Assembly (NCBI GenBank): GCA_028277285.1
Contig: JANQGO010000480.1
Coordinates: forward strand, 1 to 34,096
Source: Alphaproteobacteria bacterium
GTDB taxonomy: Bacteria; Pseudomonadota; Alphaproteobacteria; SP197
Direction of reading: 5' to 3'
Length of the DNA stretch: 34,096 bases
In this document: piece by piece, positions 8,198 through 15,755 of the stretch
How the letters are laid out: each line of letters starts with the position of its first letter
Numbering within the stretch: position 1 is the first letter of the stretch
Translations under genes and position numbers: made by a program
The notes under the pieces: model-generated
The model's input: only the letters and a program-made list of their open reading frames with translations
Database searches by the model: none
What the model was told of the DNA's origin: nothing

Positions 8198-8749
8198 TTA
8201 GCCGCCGAGCGCATTGTCCAGCGCGGCTTGGGCGGCTTCGGCGCCGGCGTCGGGGCAGCCGGCGTTGAGCAGGGCGAGCAGGGCCGCGCGGTCATCGGCG
8301 GCGAGCGGGGCGGGGTTGAGGCCGGCGACGGCGGCGAGACCGGCGGCGGCGGTGGCGAGGTCGCCGGATTCCTTCACCTCGTGAGCGGCCGGCGCCGTGG
8401 TCGCGGCGATCAGCATGATCTGTTCGATCTGCTCGGCTTCCAGTTCGAGGCCCAGGAGTTTCTTGCGCAATTCCTCGACCTCCTCGGCCGGCGCGTTCTG
8501 GATGCCGCCCTTGAGGTCGCGGCGCAGGTGGCGGATCGGCTCGATGGCGGTGGCGCGTACCGGCGCCATGGTCCCGGTCAAGGCGGCGGCGCCGGCGGCA
8601 TCGAGCGCCGGGCGGCCGGTGGCGGCGAGCCAGAGGACATAGATCAGCAGATTGACGTCGCTGCCGCGCGCGTCCTGCAGATGGATGGCCGCGCCCTGAA
8701 ACCCTTCGCGCGGGTAGACCTTGAGTGAGAAATCCCAGAGTTCCGACAT
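8198..8749 (-). CDS. TIGR02444 family (DUF2390) protein
   Basis: A 183-residue protein of unknown function. The N-terminal block SELWDFSLKVYPREGFQGAA followed by LQDARGSDVNLLIYVLWLA matches the TIGR02444/DUF2390 family, found in many proteobacteria and not functionally assigned. The C-terminal half is Ala-rich, with a heptad-like stretch VEELRKKLLGLELEAEQIEQI suggesting a helical hairpin. I start it at 8749 because the family begins with this motif; the open frame extends upstream but overlaps the end of the diguanylate cyclase gene. It lies 52 bases after that gene on the same strand, so they may share a transcript. The C-terminus ends next to the REPIN-like array. Confidence 0.75.
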   Translation of the reverse strand: MSELWDFSLKVYPREGFQGAAIHLQDARGSDVNLLIYVLWLAATGRPALDAAGAAALTGTMAPVRATAIEPIRHLRRDLKGGIQNAPAEEVEELRKKLLGLELEAEQIEQIMLIAATTAPAAHEVKESGDLATAAAGLAAVAGLNPAPLAADDRAALLALLNAGCPDAGAEAAQAALDNALGG

Positions 8750-8801
8750 CGCATGCCCCTTCGCTGACCGCCTGGCAACGCAGGCCGGGCACCGACCGTG
8801 G

Positions 8802-9539
8802 TCAGCGCAAGCTGCGTTCTTCGTGCTTGTGCGTGTACATGGCCTTGTCCGCCATGGCCAGCGCCGAGGCCGCGTCATCGCGCGATGTCAGGGTGTGAAC
8901 ACCAAATGAGATGGAAACATTGATTGGGCCGCCGCCGACGATCAGCGGTTTGCCCTGTGCCATGACCGGCTGCTCGGCGATCACCTGGGCGATCTCGGAG
9001 ACCTTCTTGACCGCCTGATCGGTGTCGGCATGGGGCAGAATCAAGCCAAATTCGTCGCCGCCGAGACGCCCGACCAGATCCGAGCGGCGCAAGTTCTCGA
9101 CCAGCATGTTGGCAACATGGAGCAGCGCCAGGTCGCCGGTTACATGGCCGTACTGGTCGTTGATTTCCTTCATGCGGTTAAGATCGACATAGACCACGCT
9201 GGACGGGATCTTGTGCCGGTAGGCATAGGCGATGGTGCGGTCCAGCTCGCGCATGAAGGCACGGCGGTTGGCAACCGGCGTCAGCGCGTCCTGATCGGTC
9301 AGGCGCTCCAGATACTCGATGCGGGAACGGGTGTTGAACAGCTCCCGGCGCAGGCGTTCGACGTCCTCAAGCAGGCGGATGATCGTCGCCCGGACATGGG
9401 GGGTCATCTGTTCTTTCGGGATGCCGATCGCCTTGACCAGGTCGTCCGTCGCGTCCCCCGATGCGACAGCATCCCCGCCCTGTTTCGCCACGTTTGTCTC
9501 AGTGCGGGACACAGGTATCCCGTCGTTTTTGTCGCTCAT
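8802..9539 (-). CDS. GGDEF diguanylate cyclase, cytoplasmic
   Basis: It likely makes cyclic di-GMP from two GTP. The protein of about 245 residues has a short disordered N-terminus, a helical stretch (ATIIRLLEDVERLRREL...RIEYLERLTDQD) that looks like the signalling helix before GGDEF domains, then a complete GGDEF domain. The active-site motif is intact as RLGGDEFG. An inhibitory I-site RRSD lies five residues before GGDEF, so product inhibition is expected. No transmembrane segment or recognised sensor is present, so input must come through partners or the helical region. The start at 9539 has AGAGGGGGGAAAGG upstream; an in-frame ATG nine codons earlier (9566) is the alternative. Confidence 0.85.
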   Translation of the reverse strand: MSDKNDGIPVSRTETNVAKQGGDAVASGDATDDLVKAIGIPKEQMTPHVRATIIRLLEDVERLRRELFNTRSRIEYLERLTDQDALTPVANRRAFMRELDRTIAYAYRHKIPSSVVYVDLNRMKEINDQYGHVTGDLALLHVANMLVENLRRSDLVGRLGGDEFGLILPHADTDQAVKKVSEIAQVIAEQPVMAQGKPLIVGGGPINVSISFGVHTLTSRDDAASALAMADKAMYTHKHEERSLR

Positions 9540-9810
9540 GACATCCTTTCCCCCCTCTTGATCCATTGCTGGACCTTATCCAAGGCCCCGGATGCGTGGG
9601 CTCTGGCAAATGGTTGTTCACACGCTCGCAGTCTAATGTCACGGTCCGATCGTGGCTTCGGCCGCAACGTTGTTCACCTCAGTAATGCAGCAAACGTGCC
9701 AGCATGGTGAACCCCCTCCGAAATTCCTGGCGGGGGCGATACAGAGCTTGAGGTTACCCCCCTAAAACACCAGAATGGCCGCCTTTTTTACGAACCGGGA
9801 AACGAGCGCC

Positions 9811-10308
9811 ATGGCGAGCGAGGCTCCTCGCGTCGGAATCATCATGGGCAGCCAGTCGGACTGGGAGACCATGCGCCACGCGGCCGAAACGCTGGAAGAG
9901 CTGGGTGTCGCCTGCGAATGCAAGATCGTGTCGGCCCACCGCACGCCCGACCGCATGTTCACCTATGCACAGGCCGCGAAGGGGCGCGGGCTTCAGGTCA
10001 TCATCGCCGGCGCCGGCGGCGCGGCACATTTGCCCGGCATGACGGCGGCCAAGACGCCCTTGCCGGTGCTGGGCGTGCCGGTTGAAAGCAAGGCGTTGAG
10101 CGGCATGGACAGCCTGCTCTCCATCGCCCAGATGCCCGGCGGCATCCCGGTCGGCACGCTCGCCATCGGCCGCGCCGGCGCCATCAACGCGGCGCTGCTG
10201 GCCGCTGCCATCGTCGCCCTGCAGGACGACGAGGTCGCCGCCGCGCTGGAGGCCTGGCGGGCCAATCAAACCGCGAACGTGGCCGATGCGCCGGTCGACC
10301 AGGCCTGA
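9811..10308 (+). CDS. purE: N5-carboxyaminoimidazole ribonucleotide mutase PurE
   Basis: PurE (class I) converts N5-carboxy-AIR to 4-carboxy-AIR in purine synthesis, acting after PurK. The 165-residue form begins [20 protein letters not shown], with the substrate-binding GSQSDW. It continues with [20 protein letters not shown] and the [32 protein letters not shown] block that marks class I enzymes. An in-frame ATG at 9775 would add twelve residues; I prefer 9811 because the shorter protein matches the usual family start. Neither site has a strong Shine-Dalgarno. purK follows after 11 bases, the normal operon order. Confidence 0.95.
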   Translation: MASEAPRVGIIMGSQSDWETMRHAAETLEELGVACECKIVSAHRTPDRMFTYAQAAKGRGLQVIIAGAGGAAHLPGMTAAKTPLPVLGVPVESKALSGMDSLLSIAQMPGGIPVGTLAIGRAGAINAALLAAAIVALQDDEVAAALEAWRANQTANVADAPVDQA

Positions 10309-10319
10309 GCGGCGCGGGC

Positions 10320-11408
10320 GTGGCTGACGACGGACGGGTGATCCCACCCGGCGGCACGATCGGTATTGTCGGCGGCGGCCAGCTGGGCCGCATGGCCGCC
10401 CTTGCCGCCGCCCCGCTGGGCTACCGCTGCCACATCTTTTGTCCCGACGCCGACAGCCCGGCCGAACAGGTCGCCGACAAGGCGACGGTCGCGCCCTATG
10501 ACGATGCCGAGGCGCTGGACCGGTTCGCGGCCGAGGTCGACGTCATCACCTATGAGTTCGAGAACCTGCCGACCGAGGCCTTCGCGCGCATGGGCCGGAA
10601 GGCACCGGTGCGCCCGCACTGGCGCTGCCTGGAAACGACCCAGCATCGTGTCACCGAGAAGGATTTCATCAACGCCCAAGGCATCGGCACCGCCCCCTAC
10701 CGGCTGGTGCGCGGGCCCGACGAGCTCGCCGCGGCGCTCGAAGCGATCGGCACCCCGGCGGTTCTGAAGACGACCCGCCTGGGCTATGACGGCAAGGGCC
10801 AGGTCGGGATCGAACCAGGCGACGACCCGGCCGAAGCCTGGGCGGCCATGAACGGCGACGAAGGCGTTCTGGAAGGCTTTGTCGATTTCCGATGCGAGGT
10901 CTCGGCGATCATCGCGCGCGGGCTGGACGGCAAGACCGCCGCCTTCGACGTGGTCGAGAACCGCCACGCCAACCACATCCTGGCGACAACGACGGCGCCC
11001 GCCTCCATCTCAGGCGACCTGGCGCGCGACGCCCAGGCGATGGCGGCGACGCTTGCCGACGCGCTTGACCTGGTCGGCCTGCTGGCGGTCGAGATGTTCG
11101 TCACGACCGACGATCGTCTCCTGGTCAACGAGCTGGCGGCCAGGCCGCACAATTCCGGCCACTGGTCGATCGACGCCTGCCACGCCAGCCAGTTCGAACA
11201 GTTCGTGCGCGCCGTCTGCGGCCTGCCCCTGGGCGATCCGGCCCGCCACAGCGATGCCGTCATGACCAACCTGTTGGGCGACGACGTCGATCAGTGGCAG
11301 ACAATGGTCGCCGACCCCAACGCGCACCTGCACCTCTACGGCAAGGCCGAGGCGCGGCCGGGCCGCAAGATGGGCCACGTGACGCGGGTCAACCCGATCG
11401 CCGAGTGA
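10320..11408 (+). CDS. purK: N5-carboxyaminoimidazole ribonucleotide synthase PurK
   Basis: PurK uses ATP and bicarbonate to carboxylate AIR to N5-CAIR, the substrate of PurE just upstream. The 362-residue ATP-grasp protein opens with the N-terminal GIVGGGQLGRMAA. The ATP-grasp core has VLKTTRLGYDGKGQ (ATP-binding lysine and glycine-rich loop), and the end of the grasp domain has LLAVEMFVTTDDRLLVNELAARPHNSGHWSIDAC, where the metal-binding Glu and Asn and RPHNSGH are conserved. The start codon is GTG. The end is followed by two strong palindromes before the convergent DUF4387 gene. Confidence 0.95.
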   Translation: MADDGRVIPPGGTIGIVGGGQLGRMAALAAAPLGYRCHIFCPDADSPAEQVADKATVAPYDDAEALDRFAAEVDVITYEFENLPTEAFARMGRKAPVRPHWRCLETTQHRVTEKDFINAQGIGTAPYRLVRGPDELAAALEAIGTPAVLKTTRLGYDGKGQVGIEPGDDPAEAWAAMNGDEGVLEGFVDFRCEVSAIIARGLDGKTAAFDVVENRHANHILATTTAPASISGDLARDAQAMAATLADALDLVGLLAVEMFVTTDDRLLVNELAARPHNSGHWSIDACHASQFEQFVRAVCGLPLGDPARHSDAVMTNLLGDDVDQWQTMVADPNAHLHLYGKAEARPGRKMGHVTRVNPIAE

Positions 11409-11419
11409 CGGACGGCCGC

Positions 11420-11485
11420 CTAGAGCGGATCGTGATTAATCTGAGCCGTTAAACGGCTCTGGTTAATCGCGTGAATCCGCTCTAG
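11420..11485. repeat. Long palindrome 1 (TAGAGC-bounded)
   Basis: An imperfect palindrome of 66 bases: CTAGAGCGGAT at the left pairs with ATCCGCTCTAG at the right, GATTAA with TTAATC inside, and GAGCCGTT with AACGGCTC at the centre. It begins 11 bases after the purK stop. It could form a cruciform or a strong RNA hairpin at the end of purK. Confidence 0.8.
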
Positions 11486-11494
11486 ATCAAATAG

Positions 11495-11559
11495 GTAGAG
11501 CAGATTCACACACTTTATCTGGATCGCAAGCGATTCAGATAAAGTGCGACCTGCTCTAC
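11495..11559. repeat. Long palindrome 2 (TAGAGC-bounded), overlapping the DUF4387 stop
   Basis: GTAGAGCAG pairs with CTGCTCTAC, CACTTTATCTG with CAGATAAAGTG, and ATCGC with GCGAT around a small centre. The left arm AGAGCAGATTCAC resembles the right arm of palindrome 1 read in reverse, so the two belong to one family. The right end contains the TAG stop codon of the convergent DUF4387 gene. Confidence 0.8.
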
Positions 11560-11873
11560 GTCTCCACGTAGTCCACTATCTCAAGTTCCTGCAGGAGGCA
11601 CGCCCACTGCGCGCCGTGCATGTCGCGATCGTGGCGAGAGCCCTGGATCGTCGGGCGCGGCATCGAGAACTTCAGAACATGGAGATCGGCGACCTCGAAG
11701 CGCTTGACGTTCCGGGCCTCTACGGCAAGCAGTTTCGCGACAACGTCGGTCGGGACGTTAGCGACGATGTGGTCATAGCGCGAGGCCGTTCCGCAGAAGA
11801 TATCGATCGTCAGCCAGAAAGGGCCGGCGTTTTTGGAGCGGACCTTTTCGGCGATGGCGGCGAGAGCGGTCAT
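11556..11873 (-). CDS. DUF4387 family protein, partner of the AtuA-like protein
   Basis: A 105-residue protein beginning TALAAIAEKVRSKNAGPF and containing LTIDIFCGT, YDHIVA and the C-terminal GSRHDRDMHGAQWACLL. These are features of DUF4387, a family without a proven reaction that commonly lies directly downstream of AtuA-like (DUF1446) genes, sometimes as a fused domain. Here its ATG comes one base after the TGA of the AtuA-like gene, so translation is probably coupled; GGACGCTC upstream may be a weak ribosome site. I infer that the two form one enzyme. The last codons and TAG stop fall inside a long palindrome, which may have replaced the original 3' end. Confidence 0.8.
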   Translation of the reverse strand: MTALAAIAEKVRSKNAGPFWLTIDIFCGTASRYDHIVANVPTDVVAKLLAVEARNVKRFEVADLHVLKFSMPRPTIQGSRHDRDMHGAQWACLLQELEIVDYVET

Positions 11874-11874
11874 C

Positions 11875-13224
11875 TCAGAGCGTCCTTTCTTCAAGCCGAA
11901 AGGCGTCCATGGGATCGTCAAGCGCCATGACGTGGTAGAGGCAGAACTCGTAATGCTGTCCGCGCAGCGATTCGGCCGGCGAGAAGGGAAAAGCGAAAGT
12001 CGGCATGGGTTCATCCTCGATCAGCGGATGGTGCAGCAGATAGGGGTTCAGGAGCTTGGCGATCTCCTTGACCTGCTCCGCCGTCGGCGCGAGCGCGATC
12101 GCCATGACACCGATCTCATCCGACTGACTCTCTTTAGTTTCCAAGGCGCCCAGCACCGCGTCGATACCGATCAAACGCAAGTCGATATCAAAGTCGTCTG
12201 GAGACAGACCCAGGGTCTCGACGACCTGCTTGGTGCACTCGGCCTTGATGTCGTCTGCCCAGCCGCGCGCGTGTTCGACATAGCGGGTTTCGCGCAAGAG
12301 CGCGATGCTGACCGCCTGGAACCCCACCGGCCGCGAGCCTTCCAGCTTGACCGTGTAGGGATCCGGCCGCCACGCGGCGCCTTCGACGCGCACCGACGTC
12401 TCGTCGATCTGGCGATAGGTGGCGTTCTTGACGTGCAGGCTGCCGCCGGGTTCGTGGAGAACGAAGGGGTCGGCGTTCTCATAGAGCATATGGGCGGAGA
12501 CGCTGTAGGGCGTCGCGCGGACGCCATCGGCGAGCGGTGAGATGGTGAAGCCGCTGCTGTCGAAGTCGATCTGCACGACCCCGGAACTGGGCTGGCTCGT
12601 GGCGATGGCGCCGCACTCGCCGACCTTGGCGCCGTGCCACACCGCACCCGGGTGATCACCGCGCAGAAGCGGCAGCGCGGCAATGTTGGCGGTATCGGTC
12701 GCGCGCCCGGCGATCACGATATCCGCCCCGGTCTGGAGCGCGGCCTGAATCTGTTCGGCCCCGGCCAGCGCGACGATGTTGGTGCAGTCGTCGATGATGC
12801 CGGCATCGATGTCCGGGGCGGCCGCGAGGGGTTGAATGCGCCCATCCGCGAGCGCCTGTTTGATGTCGTTGTTTGACTGGCCTGAATAGAGCAGCGCCAC
12901 CTTTGCCGGCAGCCCCTCTTCGGCGGCGATTTCCCGGGTTATCTCAAACAGCCAGTCGACCGAAGCATCGCTGCCGCAGGTCCCGGCCGTGCCGATGATC
13001 AGGGGGCAGCCCGCGCTCTCGCGCGCCAACATAAGCTGATGCCATTCCGCCTTGATCGATGCCCGCGAGTACTTCGAAACGCCCGCGCCCAGGTAGTAGG
13101 GGCCGCTGTCCGTCGAGCCGCCATCGATGGCGATGACATCGGGGTCGTTCGCTATGCCCGTCATGAGCGCGTCTTGGCTGAAGCTCAGGCCAAGCGCACC
13201 GGACGGTATCAATACCCTTGTCAT
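11875..13224 (-). CDS. Acyclic terpene utilisation AtuA-like (DUF1446) protein
   Basis: A 449-residue cytoplasmic protein of the AtuA/DUF1446 family, first known from citronellol and geraniol degradation in Pseudomonas but broader in distribution. Its own reaction is not settled. Visible family features are the start VLIPSGALGLSF, the glycine-rich AIDGGSTDSGPYYLG, IIGTAGTCGSDASVDW, the VIAGRATDTANIAALPLLRG block and HEPGGSLHV. The start has GAGGAAAGGA upstream. DUF4387 follows after one base. No other atu or liu genes (acyl-CoA dehydrogenase, geranyl-CoA carboxylase) are near, so a terpene role is doubtful; a hydroxy-acid or carboxylate pathway is equally possible. Confidence 0.8.
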   Translation of the reverse strand: MTRVLIPSGALGLSFSQDALMTGIANDPDVIAIDGGSTDSGPYYLGAGVSKYSRASIKAEWHQLMLARESAGCPLIIGTAGTCGSDASVDWLFEITREIAAEEGLPAKVALLYSGQSNNDIKQALADGRIQPLAAAPDIDAGIIDDCTNIVALAGAEQIQAALQTGADIVIAGRATDTANIAALPLLRGDHPGAVWHGAKVGECGAIATSQPSSGVVQIDFDSSGFTISPLADGVRATPYSVSAHMLYENADPFVLHEPGGSLHVKNATYRQIDETSVRVEGAAWRPDPYTVKLEGSRPVGFQAVSIALLRETRYVEHARGWADDIKAECTKQVVETLGLSPDDFDIDLRLIGIDAVLGALETKESQSDEIGVMAIALAPTAEQVKEIAKLLNPYLLHHPLIEDEPMPTFAFPFSPAESLRGQHYEFCLYHVMALDDPMDAFRLEERTL

Positions 13225-13476
13225 GTCTCATCCTTTCCTCAGTTGGTGGCCCTGTGCGCGACAGGGGCCGGGCGCGCAGGCCGCTTCCCACCCATCCTGC
13301 TGGCATTCCCAGGACTCTGTCATCAGCAACTATAAGTGTTACGTGGTCAGGATTACCCGCGTGACGACCGGTCGTATCCCGGTTTTGTCCCCGACGTCCG
13401 GTTGACGGTGCGGTGGGCCGCAACAGATCTGTCACGATGCGGTGGTATGGCCCTGGGGATCTGGGGGGAGAAAACC

Positions 13477-13770
13477 ATGGCCACCTTTCGCGCGCGGATG
13501 ATGGACGGAGTGACCGGCGGCGAGCGGATCCACGACTTCGACGCCGAGGACGAGCTCATGCGCAGCACGCCGGTCAGGGTCATCCGCAAGTTCATGGAGT
13601 ACCTGGGCGAGGACCTGATCCCCGGCAGCTACGACGACTACGAGTTGAACGCGGCGTTCAAGAACGACGAGGCCCATGTGGTGACCGGTCTGGGCTCGTT
13701 GATGCTCAAGTCCGGCGCCACCATACCGTTCCTGATCATGATTTCGCCCAAGGCGCTGGAAGCCGCCTAG
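13477..13770 (+). CDS. Conserved small protein of unknown function
   Basis: I do not recognise this 97-residue protein. It starts with ATFRARMMDGVTGGERIHDF, is rich in acidic residues and has a middle part VIRKFMEYLGEDLIPGSYDDYELNAAFKN that looks like a helix and turn. It ends in a hydrophobic strand ATIPFLIMISPKALEAA. No signal peptide or membrane span is clear. The start is supported by GGGGGGAG about 6 bases before the ATG; the frame is open further upstream but without such a signal. It is divergent from the AtuA-like gene across about 250 bases that should hold both promoters. A hairpin follows at 13810-13829. Confidence 0.65.
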   Translation: MATFRARMMDGVTGGERIHDFDAEDELMRSTPVRVIRKFMEYLGEDLIPGSYDDYELNAAFKNDEAHVVTGLGSLMLKSGATIPFLIMISPKALEAA

Positions 13771-13809
13771 AGCAGATCCGGGCGGGGTCTGCTATCGGCC
13801 ATCGCGTGA

Positions 13810-13829
13810 ACGGTCTCGTCGGAGACCGT
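13810..13829 (+). terminator. Possible terminator hairpin of the 97-residue gene
   Basis: ACGGTCTC and GAGACCGT form a perfect 8-bp stem around the loop GTCG, 40 bases after the stop. The following CCGCTTTCC holds only a short T run, so termination is plausible but weakly supported. Confidence 0.5.
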
Positions 13830-13944
13830 CCGCTTTCCTCGTGCACTCTGGTTGGGCTGCCTGAGTCGGGCCGGACACCAGACCTGTCGCCCAGAGGGCA
13901 CATAGGACAGTTGACTTAGCCGATGGCTGGCCGGACCCTTACAC

Positions 13945-14328
13945 ATGAGCGGCCCCGGCGACGCTTGCGTTCTGGTGTCGACAACAACGTTTCTGAGGCA
14001 ACCCGAACAATCGGAGGACGCAGCCATCCGCGTCATGGTGTGGGACGTTCTGCACGTCACCTTCGATCTCTCCGCCGCGACACTGCCGAATGTCGTGGTC
14101 CACAACGCGTGCTCCGACGCGGCCGCCCAGGGCGACGCGACGGCTTTCTTGAACTTCGTCGGTCCGTCCGCGCACTACCGAGTCGGCGGCGGAGACCATG
14201 CGCCGTTGAAGTACGAGGAACCTGGGCCGTCGGACTTCGTTGCCCTCGACTTCCAGGACGCCGAGGAGGCCGCACGCGCCCACGACCTCTTCCTGGATCT
14301 GGCGGCCGCATGCCGGCCACAACCGTGA
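13945..14328 (+). CDS. Hypothetical protein overlapping a kinase gene
   Basis: I do not recognise this protein of up to 127 residues. From about residue 31 it reads MVWDVLHVTFDLSAATLPNVVVHNACSDAAAQGD and ends in a helical FQDAEEAARAHDLFLDLAAAC. The composition is ordinary for a folded cytoplasmic protein. The start is uncertain: the ATG at 13945 lacks a clear Shine-Dalgarno, and an ATG at 14035 would give a 97-residue form. Its last 19 bases overlap the start of the downstream P-loop kinase gene, so the two are probably translationally coupled. It could also be a poorly predicted frame, but the overlap and same-strand order favour a real gene. Confidence 0.5.
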   Translation: MSGPGDACVLVSTTTFLRQPEQSEDAAIRVMVWDVLHVTFDLSAATLPNVVVHNACSDAAAQGDATAFLNFVGPSAHYRVGGGDHAPLKYEEPGPSDFVALDFQDAEEAARAHDLFLDLAAACRPQP

Positions 14329-14840
14329 GCGGCGAAGGCGTCCTTGTCACCGGCGTCTACGGCACCGGCAAGACGTCGGTCGTCGAGGAAATGGCGGGCA
14401 TAATGGAAGCGGCTGGCCTGGCCTATGGCGCGATCGATCTCGACTGGCTCAGGTGGTTCGATGCCGATATCGACGAGGCGCGGTCTCAGAAGATCTTTCT
14501 GGCCAACGTCACGTCCGTCACCACGGCCTATCTGGATGCCGGCGTCGAGCGGTTCGCGCTAGCAGGCGCGATCGCCGATCAGACGGCTCTGGCAGCGCTT
14601 CGCGATGCCCTGCCCTTCCCCGTGCGTGTGGTGCGCCTGACGCTGGCTTTGGAAGAGATCGCCGGACGGCTCGGCAGTGCGGTCACGGCCGAACGCGCCG
14701 ATGATTTGCGCGTCGCCGCCGAGTGGCTCGCCAAGGGCATCGGCCGCGACATCGAGGACATTGCCGTCACCAACGATCGGCCGGTCCGTGAAACGGCCTT
14801 GGAGATCCTGGGCTGGCTGGACTGGATACCCTCGCCCTGA
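14310..14840 (+). CDS. P-loop nucleotide-binding protein (small AAA/kinase-like)
   Basis: A 176-residue protein with a Walker A motif at 15-22 (GVYGTGKT) after the strand EGVLVTG. A possible acidic switch follows in GAIDLDWLRWFD. The rest (LANVTSVTTAYLDAGVERFALAGAI, then FPVRVVRLTLALEEIAGRL) resembles small-molecule kinases with an adenylate-kinase or gluconate-kinase fold, where an Arg-rich lid would contact phosphate. The substrate is unknown. The ATG at 14310 lies inside the end of the upstream frame, which suggests coupled expression. Its stop is followed 24 bases later by the end of the convergent TauD-family gene. Confidence 0.7.
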   Translation: MPATTVSGEGVLVTGVYGTGKTSVVEEMAGIMEAAGLAYGAIDLDWLRWFDADIDEARSQKIFLANVTSVTTAYLDAGVERFALAGAIADQTALAALRDALPFPVRVVRLTLALEEIAGRLGSAVTAERADDLRVAAEWLAKGIGRDIEDIAVTNDRPVRETALEILGWLDWIPSP

Positions 14841-14864
14841 CGCACGCCGGACCGACCGGCAGGC

Positions 14865-15701
14865 TTACGAAATCGGCACGCCCTCGATCGTCACGCGGTG
14901 CATGACGCGGCGTTCGCCGGGATAATCGTTGATCGCCTTGTGCCAGGTCGCTCGGTTGTCCCAGATGCCGAGCGTGCCCGGCGTCCAGCGCACGCGGCAA
15001 GTGAACTCCGGCTGGGCGCAGTGCTCATAGAGCTGGTTCAGGAGCGGCGCCGATTCCGCGGCGGTCCAACCGTCAATATGGGTGGTGAACGTGCGGTTGA
15101 CGTAAATGCCGCGCCGGCCCGACATGGGATGGGTGATGACGACGGGATGCAGCGCGTCCTGGGTGGCGTCGCCGGCGTTCTTATACTTGCCGGGCTCTTC
15201 GCCCTCCTGCTGACGGCCGCGCTCGCTGTCGACACCGAAGACGTGGCGCGAGGAATGCCACGCCTGCAAGCCGTCGAGCATCTCGCGGAACCCGTCCGAC
15301 AACGCCATGTAGGCGGCGTGCATGGAGGCGAACGCCGTATCGCCGCCGGCATCCGGCGTCTGGACCGCATAGAGCAGCGAGCCCATGGCCGGGATCTGGT
15401 CATAGGAATGATCGGTATGCCACTCCTCGCCTGTCGCCCGGGTCTCATGCGGCTCCTTGATCACGGTCGCGATCTCCGGATGGCCGGCGAGCGGCTGGAA
15501 GAAGCGGTTGACGTTGACATCACCCCAGCGCCGCGCGAACGCCAGATGGTCGTCCGGCGACAGGGCGACGTCGCGGATCGCGATCACCGAATAGTCGACG
15601 AACGCCTGGCGAATGGCCTCGAAGTGATCATCGCGCGAAAGGTCGGCATCGAAGATCTCGGCACCGAAGGTCGGCGTCATCGGACGGATTTGGGGGCACA
15701 T
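14865..15701 (-). CDS. TauD/TfdA-family 2-oxoglutarate dioxygenase
   Basis: A non-haem Fe(II)/2-oxoglutarate dioxygenase of 278 residues, the usual TauD length. The facial triad is present: H95 and D97 in EWHTDHSY and the distal H268 in RRVMHRVTI. The 2-oxoglutarate-binding part includes the Arg of that same RRVMHR stretch and the preceding GTLGIWDNRATWHKA. The start after GGAAGATCCGCC gives MCPQIRPMTPTFGAEIFDADLS, matching the family N-terminus; an earlier in-frame ATG at 15740 is less likely. Taurine, 2,4-D-like and other substrates occur in the family, and no sulfonate or phenol genes adjoin it, so the substrate is not assigned. Confidence 0.85.
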   Translation of the reverse strand: MCPQIRPMTPTFGAEIFDADLSRDDHFEAIRQAFVDYSVIAIRDVALSPDDHLAFARRWGDVNVNRFFQPLAGHPEIATVIKEPHETRATGEEWHTDHSYDQIPAMGSLLYAVQTPDAGGDTAFASMHAAYMALSDGFREMLDGLQAWHSSRHVFGVDSERGRQQEGEEPGKYKNAGDATQDALHPVVITHPMSGRRGIYVNRTFTTHIDGWTAAESAPLLNQLYEHCAQPEFTCRVRWTPGTLGIWDNRATWHKAINDYPGERRVMHRVTIEGVPIS

Positions 15702-15755
15702 GGCGGATCTTCCATACGGCCGTTGGTTGGCCGGCAGCATAGACCAAGCCGCGCC

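Noticed and set aside
13945-14840. Toxin-antitoxin module
   Set aside because: The overlap is suggestive, but the kinase looks like a metabolic P-loop kinase and neither protein shows a toxin or antitoxin motif such as zeta toxin catalytic residues I could confirm.
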